The notes beneath the pieces were generated by a model, which searched no databases, was not told where the DNA came from, and was given only the letters and a program-made list of their open reading frames with translations. The translations under genes and the position numbers were made by a program. This document shows positions 12,501 through 21,900 of a stretch of DNA of 64,000 nt, piece after piece (the stretch's first letter is position 1; the number at the start of each line of letters is the position of its first letter). This DNA is from Eonycteris spelaea (Eukaryota > Chordata > Mammalia > Chiroptera > Pteropodidae), in assembly GCA_003508835.1 (NCBI GenBank), contig PUFA01000081.1:2728001-2792000 (forward strand), read 5' to 3'.

Positions 12501-15500
12501 TGGAAAAGTTCTCATAAATGGAAGAGTCAAACAATATGTGGTCTTTTGTAACTGACTTCTTTTACTTTGCATAACGTTTTCAGAGTGTATTCATTTTGTA
12601 GTATGTATCTGTACGTTATTCCTTTATATTCCTGAGTCACATTCTGTTATATGCATATACCACAGTTTGTTTTTCCATGCATCAGTTGTACATATTGTGT
12701 TATTTCCATTATTTATCTATTATGAATAATACTGCTACGAACATTTGTGTACAGGCTTTTGATAAACTCTGTGTTTAACACAGCCAGACTGTTTTCCAAA
12801 GCATCTGCATCATTTTCATCCCTACCAGCAATGTGTGAGGTTTCACTTTCTTCACATTTCTCCCAACACTTGTTATTTTCTGGGGAGTTTGTTTGTTTAT
12901 TTGTTTTTTATATAATAGCCATTCTGTGGGTGTGGAAGTGGTATCTTACTGTGGTCCTGAGTTACATTCCTTAAATAATGGTTAGTTATGTTGAGCATCT
13001 TTTCATGTGCTTAATGGTCATCAGTATATCTTCTTTGGAGAAATGTCTATTCAAATCATTTGCCCATTTTTTAATTGTTTTTTTGTTGTTGAGTTGTAGG
13101 ATTTTGTTTATGTTATCCTGGTATTAATTCCCTATCAGATATATGATTTTTCTCCCATCCTGTGGGTTGCCTTTGCCTCTCTTGATAGTGTTATTTGATG
13201 CACAAAAGTTTTTAATTTTAATGTAATACAGTTTATTTTTTTTTTTTTGCCTGTGCTTTTGATGTCATAACAAGGAAATCATTGCCAAATTCAGTATCGT
13301 GAAGATTTTCCCCGTTTTCTTCTAAGAGTTTCATAGTTTTAGCTCCCTATGTTTAGGTGTTTGGTCCATTTTAAGTTACTTTTTGTAATGGTATTAAGGT
13401 AAAGGTCCATGTTCATTAATGTGGCTATTCAATTTTCTCAGCACAATTTGTTGAAAAGGCTGTACTTTCCCTATTGAATGTTGGTACCCTTGTCAAAATC
13501 AGTTTTTCTTTTGAATATCTATTCCTGCTTAGAAAGTATTTGTAGGAGTTGATTTTCCCAGAGATCCTTGAAAATATTATTTTGGTCTTTGTTTAAAGAC
13601 TCCTAACCAGAAAATGTGCTTTAGTCTCATTTCAGACATATTATATCAGCACTTATTTATAGCATTTGCTATACATATTAACCAGGTTTAAATATGCTGT
13701 TTATCATCTGTCTCTTAATTTTTCTTGGCATTTACTTTTTTTTGTTTTTTCTTATAGTACACAAACAGAGGAAAATTGCAGTGGTTCAGCCAGAAAACAG
13801 TAAGTAATATAACAGTATGTTTGAACAGTTGACATTTGAAATTTAGACTCTCTAGAAAAAGAAATAACTATTTAAGAGAGTATATCTCCTCAGATGTTAT
13901 TTTCTCACATGGAGGCATAATCCTTTAATTGTGCTTTTGATAGTTTACATACTTACATGCATTTCCTAAAATGGTATTAATACAAAAGGGTAAAATGCAT
14001 TCTCAAGATGTTCCCCAAATTGAGTCTTCTTTGGCTTTTAGAGCCTAAAGGCGTTTGAATAAGAGAGGAAATAGAGCCTCTATGCTGGCATTTGTCAAGG
14101 AAGAGCAAAAAATGTAAATTAGGATATGATTTGTCATTGTGAAAAAGTAAACTTCAGCTAGAAGACAACTCTAAAAGAAGAAAAGCACAATAAAAGGAGT
14201 GCCTTTGTGCCCCATTAGGAAACCCTCTGTAGCATATCTTCATACCTAGCTTTTGAGAAGCAAGTGATTAGTGGTACCTTAAAAAACAATAGTTCTGTGC
14301 GTACATGTGTGCTTTTAAACATTGGGTTTTCATTCTGTATTAGTTTGTTCAGGCTGCCATAACCAGATGCCACAGACTGGTGGCTTAAACCAGCAGTTCC
14401 CAACCTTTTTGGCACCAGGGACCAGTGCTCCTATGAGAATCTAATGCCTGCTGATCTGAGGTGGAGCTGAGGCAGTGATGCTAGCTGCCACTACCTCCTG
14501 TTGTTTCGCCCTGTTCCCAAAGGCATTGGACTGGTATTGGTTCATGGCCTGGGGTTTGGGGACTACTAGCTTAAGCAACAAATTTATTTTCTCACAATTT
14601 TATAGTCTGGGAAGCCTGAGAGCAAAGTAACAGCTCAATTTGGTTCCTGGTCTGGGCTCTCTTCCTGCCTTGCTGACTGTCATCATCTCACTGTGTCCTC
14701 ACATAGTACATGGTAGGGACAGAGAGAAGGGAGATCTTTTTCTCTTTCTTATAAGGACCCTTATTTACCTCCTAAAACCCTGTCTCCAAACACAGTCACT
14801 TTGAGGGTTAGGGTTCAATGTGAATTTTAAGGGGACACAATTCAGTCTATACAAATTCTCTAAAATTATAGTTGCTTTTGTGACTGTGTGAGTAATAAAA
14901 CTGACAGTAGAAGTAGTGAGAAAGGCCACATAGAATTCTATTCCAGGTAGTGAAGTGAGATAGCAATGACAACAATCTGGCCTTGGATTTTCCTTGATTT
15001 AGTTGCCAAGACCAATTCAAAGTTTTAAAAAGTGATTAAAAGAGATCAATTAACCTTTTTCAGTGATCACTGCAAATAGAGTAATTCTCTTTTTTAAATA
15101 ATATAATTTGTTTTGAATTTTGAGAAACTGATAAAACTAATATAAGAAAAGTTTCCATTCTTTGACTATTAAAGTAAACGAATACTCTACTGTGGTTTAA
15201 GAATCCCAGAAGGAATTTTGTAATTGTTGCTCACATGAATGGAAGAAGGTTCATTTGAACATGCAGTATCACAGCACTGTCTATAGACTGTTGGCTTTTT
15301 AGCCTGTGTGCGTAGTTTTAAAAACTATGTACATTAAAAAAAAGTATAATCAAGAAAGCACCTTCTATTATAGATTTTTCAGTCTGCCACATTTGCTTTC
15401 TTCTTAGATTTGAAGGAAAAGAACCCTCACACTTTACTGACTTAAGGGATTATCTCACTATTTTGTTGTGTTTTCTTGACCCAGAATACCGTCCTCGAGG

Positions 15501-15947
15501 ACTGTCCATGAAGGCCTGAAGAATCAGGAGCTGAACTCTACAGACTCAGGTATTTGTGCATACAATCTTGGGGAAAAGAGTACCTTTATTTTCTTTTAAC
15601 GGACTATACCTAAAATAATTGAACACATTTGATTTATAAGATGTCGCTTCATAGAAGGGTATCTTAATTATGATTTTAAATTTACAGTTGTCTAAGATGC
15701 ACTTAGTTTAATAATTATCTGTAGGCTTATATCTCTGTGCATTTATAATAATTATAGTCATTTTTTACTGACCACTTATTGGGTGCCAAGGGCTCCAGAG
15801 GTCAATATTATTATCCCTGAGTTTAGATAAAGAACCTGAGGCTTTCCAGGCAGTGCTCTTTCTTAAGCGGGGTGGTTCAGAGGTGGATGTTTATTCTTCT
15901 TTAAACCCTTTTTATGATCTACACACTTTATTTATATATTATTTATA

Positions 15948-15983
<36 letters not shown>

Positions 15984-18900
15984 CACAATTTCAAAAAGTA
16001 AGCACTGGAAAAACAGATTGTTCCAGAGGCAATGCCTAATAAATGTGACAGAGATCCTTTCTCTCCCTGGACCTACTCTTGACCGTCTTTGCTGGTTGCT
16101 TAATGCTTAGCATCTTGGCTGTGTGTAATCTACCACAGGTTAGACATTTGGGTGGTATTTACTAAATGCCTAGAAAAGAAAAGAAACCAGATTTTAGAGC
16201 GGTCACACAGCTTATGCATATAAGGGTCAGAAATGGAACTCAAATCTTTCTTAAGTTCAAAACCTGCACTTTTTGTCTCCTACCCACTGCCCTTTCATTA
16301 TATCATTTATACATAGAGGATCAGGTCTGTGTAACTCCTTATTTTTGATGTATTACTGGCCATTTTAATACCTACTGAAACTACAGAATTAAGATATTAA
16401 TATCTCCCTCACCACAGCCAAGTTCTTTTTGGTTTGGATTTTGAGATGGGTCAGATTACCTTGGAAACAGAGTCTGAAACTGATATTTGTGCAGAGGTTT
16501 TATTGGGGAGATTGTGGGGGACAGCTTCTGGAGGGGTAAAGGAACCAGACTGGGCAGAGAATAGAACAGTTGTACAGAAGTTTCTTCCAGTCCTATAGGG
16601 AGCCTTGGAGCTGGTATACCACTAAGAGGCGAGGCATGGTAGCCACACCTTTGTAATCCTTCGTGGTCAGGTATTGGAAGTAGGCTGCTTCTCCCTCCCC
16701 ACCTCACAAAGGGTGGAATTTTCGACAGGTTGGCTCTCTCCTACTGCAGGCAGTCCTAGAATGAGGGTAATTCCGGGGTGGACTTATGACCCAGTGTTGG
16801 CAGCTGTAAACTGCCAACATTCCAAGCAGCAGGGAGCAAAAGTGCCTTAATCCTGAAGAGGGGCCTTTCGGTGGCGGAATTCAATAGGGAAATGGATGCT
16901 GACAGACTGACCACTGTGCTGACAGTATTCTTAGAGTAAACATCATGTACTTCAAGATCCTATCAACAGTGGGCAGTGTACACACATCTCCTTTTCTTAA
17001 TGTTGGATTATCGGGGCAGTATCCATCAGAAGAGCTTCTCTCTGAGAGGAAAATGAAGATGTTTTAGTGTCTGAATTTTTTACATTCAGTAGCTAAATTG
17101 TTCATCACAATGAGGGGGTTAAAAAACATTATCTTGAAGTATAGTATTCGTACAAACAGTTGAAGAGAGGGGTCTCTAGGCCCAGTTATACCCCTCAATA
17201 CTTAAAGAATTTGGAGATGTGATCACAGAGTACTTTTAGCCCTTCAGAAATTCCGTATCACTGAATACTAGTTTGGTGATCTTAAGGAGACAAACTGTAG
17301 TTGTGAATAATATTCACCATCATTCTCTAGAAATATTCCAGAATAGGTTATTGAATAGTTAGTTGGTTGTCTGGAATCATCATGGGTTCTTGAAGTCAGT
17401 CTTCTGCTTCCTTTATTGATAGAAGTATAAGCCTATGGAACAATGTCAAATTAACCCAGAAGTTAATCTACCCATAATTCCAGACATTGTTTGATTTCAG
17501 TAGAGTGATAAGCACTGCAATAGAGTTAGTTTTAAGTATTTCGAGGGCACCCTCAGACAACATGGTAAGCTTCAAAATACATAATTCCTTACTTTACATA
17601 ACGGTGAATATGCTTGTTCCTCCCTTCCCCAGTAATCCATCTTTGGAAATGAGGTAGAAAATGACTGTGTTCTGAATATTTGCTTCTCTTCATTTCCTAG
17701 TTATGATTAATGGAAAATATTGCTGTCCAAAGATATATTTCAACCACCGTTGCTTCTCAGGGCCATATCTTAACAAAGGAAGAATCGCTGAGCTGCCTCA
17801 ATGTGTAGGACCTGGGAACTGTGTTTTGGTCCTTAGAGAGGTAAGGTTCTGGTCTAGAGCAAAGAACTTGGAAATTTCACAGCAGTCTCATAGACTCATA
17901 GACATCATACTTGCCATAGATGTGACAACTCTAGTTTGTATCATAAGTGATTAACTTTTCTCATGTTGGACAATAAACTGGGCACATAGTTATTTCTGGT
18001 CTCCCCCTCCCCCAGGGAACATTCACCTGAGCAGTTCTTCATATAGCAGGCTCACCTCTGTCAGTGTAGAAAAGATCTTCTATCAGAGACCACATGAGAA
18101 TTGTACAAGAGTGTGAGAATAGTGGCTGTGTGGCATTAACCCATGAATACAATAAAGCTACACATCTGGATTTGCAGAACTTCCCAGCCAGGGTACTGAG
18201 TAACAGATGTGAGGAGTATTGAACTTTTTAGTCCTCTAAGGAGGCAAGGCGCAGGATCTAGGGAGATTGGAGCTCTAGACTCCTCCAGCCACAAGAAGGC
18301 TCAGCTATCTACAAAATATCCCAAACAAACAGAATGGGAAAGGATTTAGAAGCATATGCTAGAGCAATTTTAAGTTCATGGTACCTATTTCTATCTAACC
18401 ATAATGTTTCAAATGTTTTAAATATGTAAGAGGGTCTGGTTAATCTCTTACTTGCAACTTTGGTCAGCTGTCATATCTTCAGTATTATTATTTTGTTAAC
18501 ATTTGTTAATTAACAAGACTAGAATTAATCTCCTAAATGATGTGCTGGGGGTTAACAAGGTTTTTCCTAATGGTATGCTTTTCTCCTTCTCAACCCATAT
18601 TTTTGCTTTAAAAATGGAGTGCAGGTCCTCACTTTACTTATCAATGCAGCCTATAAACCCAGTCGTGTCCTTCGGGAGCTGCAACTGGACAAAGACTCTG
18701 TGTGGCATGGATGTGGGGAAGTCCTAAAAGCCAAGTGAGTAGGCTCCTCTGCCTTTAATGCATAGTCATCCTTAACAAGTCACAGTATCAGTTCTTCCCA
18801 TGGATAATATTAGACTATTTACATTTCCTAAGGCATTGCTTCTTCAGTTATTTGTGCTGAAGGACCAGGTTTGTTTTAAGTCTTTGTTCTGTCGTGGACC

Positions 18901-21900
18901 GATACTTTTATATGGTAAAAGTGAATCACAAGATATATAAAATTTGAAAGGTATAAAATACAAGAACAATTTTAAATTAGATTTAGTAGACATAAAATTA
19001 CTCTTTCAAATTACTATGAAAGTTTATCAACATTTACTTTAGTTTTCTGACCTAATCTTGTCAAGGACAGGTGATAGTTGGAAGGTTATATTGGTCAGTC
19101 TACCACATTCTGAGGATCACTACCCTAGGGTGAAGAAAGACTTAATGAAATTCATTTTTCTTTTAGTAGTGTAGGAGTTGCTATAAAAACTTTAAACTTA
19201 GAAACAGAAAGCAGGAACCTTATTTTGCTAATTTGAATAACTCAGTTTTTAGTTGCCATAGTTTACTAGATTATAAATTTAAGTACAAAATGTATAAACC
19301 ATATTATTTTTAGAGTCCTCAAAATATAAAAGACATAGAATATTCAAACAAGTAAAAATATTTTTAAGTCTGTTAATGTACTTGATTTTTCTCCGGGTAA
19401 TTATTAGCCCAGTAAACTTGGTATCTGATGTCTTCCGATGGCAGATACAAGGGAAAGAGTTATCGAGCTACTGTTGAGATAGTAAAAACAGCAGATCGGG
19501 TGACTGAATTCTGCCGGCAAACCTGTATCAAACTGGAGTGCTGTCCCAATCTGTTCGGTCCACGGATGGTTCTGGATAAGTGTTCTGAGAACTGCTCTGT
19601 ACTTACAAAGACCAAATATAGTGAGTCATGTTTTTCAAATTTGTTAACTATAGCAGTTGACCATACCTTATATCATGAAAAGTTTTTTTTTGCAGACAGC
19701 CACGTAAAAAGGTATACAAACTTTTTCTGTGAAGGGCCAGATAATATCTTACGCTATGGGTAGTAATCTCTGTTGTATATTCTGGGTTATTTTCACTTTT
19801 TAAAAAACACTTTAAAAAATATGAAAACCATTTTTAGCTTGAGGGTCATACCAAAACAAGCCATGAGCCACATTTTGCCAACTTTTTTATATAGCATGTA
19901 TAGAAATTAGCTATATTGCATTTATTAGAATATGTAATTCATTCAAGTATTTCTTATGTATGTACTGTTTGCTGCAACTGTCCTAGCCCTGGAATACAAC
20001 AGTAAAGAAAAAAATTCCTGTCCTCATTGATTTTACATTTTAATGTAGGAGACAAGTAATAAACACATGAACAAATACAGAGAGAGAAGTACTGTAGATA
20101 AAAATGAAGCAAGATGAGCAAGCAAAGTAGGAGAGTGAGGAAGGCTAGGAGGTGGGGTGCTTTTCATACAGGTGGTCAGGGAATTCTTCCTGACAGGTAA
20201 CAAACAACCTGAAGGAAACCAAGAGCCAGCTGTGCAGATGTTGGGGAGAGAATGTCCTGGGTAAGGGAGGGCAGCAAGAATACAGGCCTGAGGCAGGATC
20301 ATCCTTAGTATCTGTGAGGAGCAGCAAAGAGGCCACAGTAGATAAGAGGCATAAAAGTAGGAGGGGGAGTAGTTATGGACTTCACTCTGAATTGTCATAA
20401 TGACAGCTCTTCCTTCTCACTGGGAAACTTCAACAACAACAAAACAAAAGTCATACAGGATGAAATTTCCAATTTAGAACTTTGTCAAACCATTGTTATT
20501 TAAACACACAATTCTGGTCCTATCCTTAAATCCTATTAACCCTGATGTCATTTGGAGAATTAATACAGAGAAGGATTTTACCTTGTTAATTAGAAGATTA
20601 CTTTTAGGGATATATAGTTCTGTGCCTCTTAAACTTCATCATCCATGTGGATCACCAGAGGATCTTGTTAAATGGAGGTTCTGATTTGTCAGGTCTGTGG
20701 TTATCTGGGGCCCAAGTGTCTGCATTTCCAACAAGCTCCCAGATGCTGCTGATGCTGCTGTTCCAAGGTTCACATTTAGCATGATGAGCTTTCTAATCAG
20801 TATTTGAATCACAAAATCATACGAGTCTAACCTTCTGGTTTCTATTTCTATTTATTGGATTGTAAACTCCTTAAAGGCAAAGATTGTCTTAGCTTATTAG
20901 TGTGTCGGATTCAACACTTAGTTTAGCAAATTGCCAAAAAATTTACAATTTTTAGTAGGTAAGTGAAATATATTATTCATGTAAGTGCCTGTATAACTAT
21001 GCCACAATGTAAAAAAAAAAAGAGAAGAAGTTCTGGAATTAGATAGTGGTGATGGATTGCACAACATAGTGAATATACTAAAAACTACTGAATATGTACA
21101 CTTTAAAGTGATTAATTTTATGTTATAAGAATTGTATCTCAATTTAAAAAAACAAAAAAATGAATAAAAGATTTGAATAGACACTTCACAGAAAAAGATA
21201 GACAACAGCCAATAAGCACATGAAAAAATATGCTCAATATCATTAGTCATTAGAGAAATGCAAATTTAGACTATAATGAGAAATGTTCATTTTAGCCTAT
21301 CTAGTGGATATGTGATAAAGAGTGGCAATCCCACCTGCTGGCAAAGGCGTAAAGCACCTACACCTCTCATACATTGTTGGTAGGAGTGTAAAATTACACA
21401 ACCCTTTTGGAAAACTGACAGTTTCTTTAAAAGTTAATTATACATCTGTCATATTCATATTATCTAGCAATTCCATTTCTAGGTGTTTATCCAAGAAAAA
21501 TGAAAACATGCCAACTAAAAGCCTTGTACAAGAATGTTTATTGCAACTTAATAATAACAAAGCCTTGGAAACAGCCCAGGTGCCCATCAATGGAAGAATA
21601 GATAAAATGGTATATTTGTACAATGGAATGCTATTCATCAATATGAAGTAATGAATTACTCATACACACAAAGCAAATATGAAGCTCAAAAATATTATGC
21701 TGAGTAAAGAAGCCCTGTACAAAAAAAGTACCTAGTGAATGGTTCTGTAGATGAGGCAAAAAAAACTAACCTCCAGTGATGGAAAACAGTAATGGTTGCT
21801 TCTGGTGAGGGGGACTGACTGGGAAGGGACCCTGGGAACCTTTTAGGAGGATGGAGATGTTCTGTGTTTTGGTGGGGGGGGGGATTTTTCAAGTTTGTAT

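Larger units (their letters stand above)
15550..17700. other. SFMBT1 intron I-J
   Basis: 2.15 kb. A weak antisense MIR-like stretch lies at 15765-15860, a TA microsatellite at 15952-15981 and a probable old LTR at 16456-16910. The remainder is unassigned. Confidence 0.55.

Noticed and set aside
3280..13799. Processed pseudogene of SFMBT1
   Set aside because: Introns with conserved splice sites are present between all exons, so it is not retrocopied.
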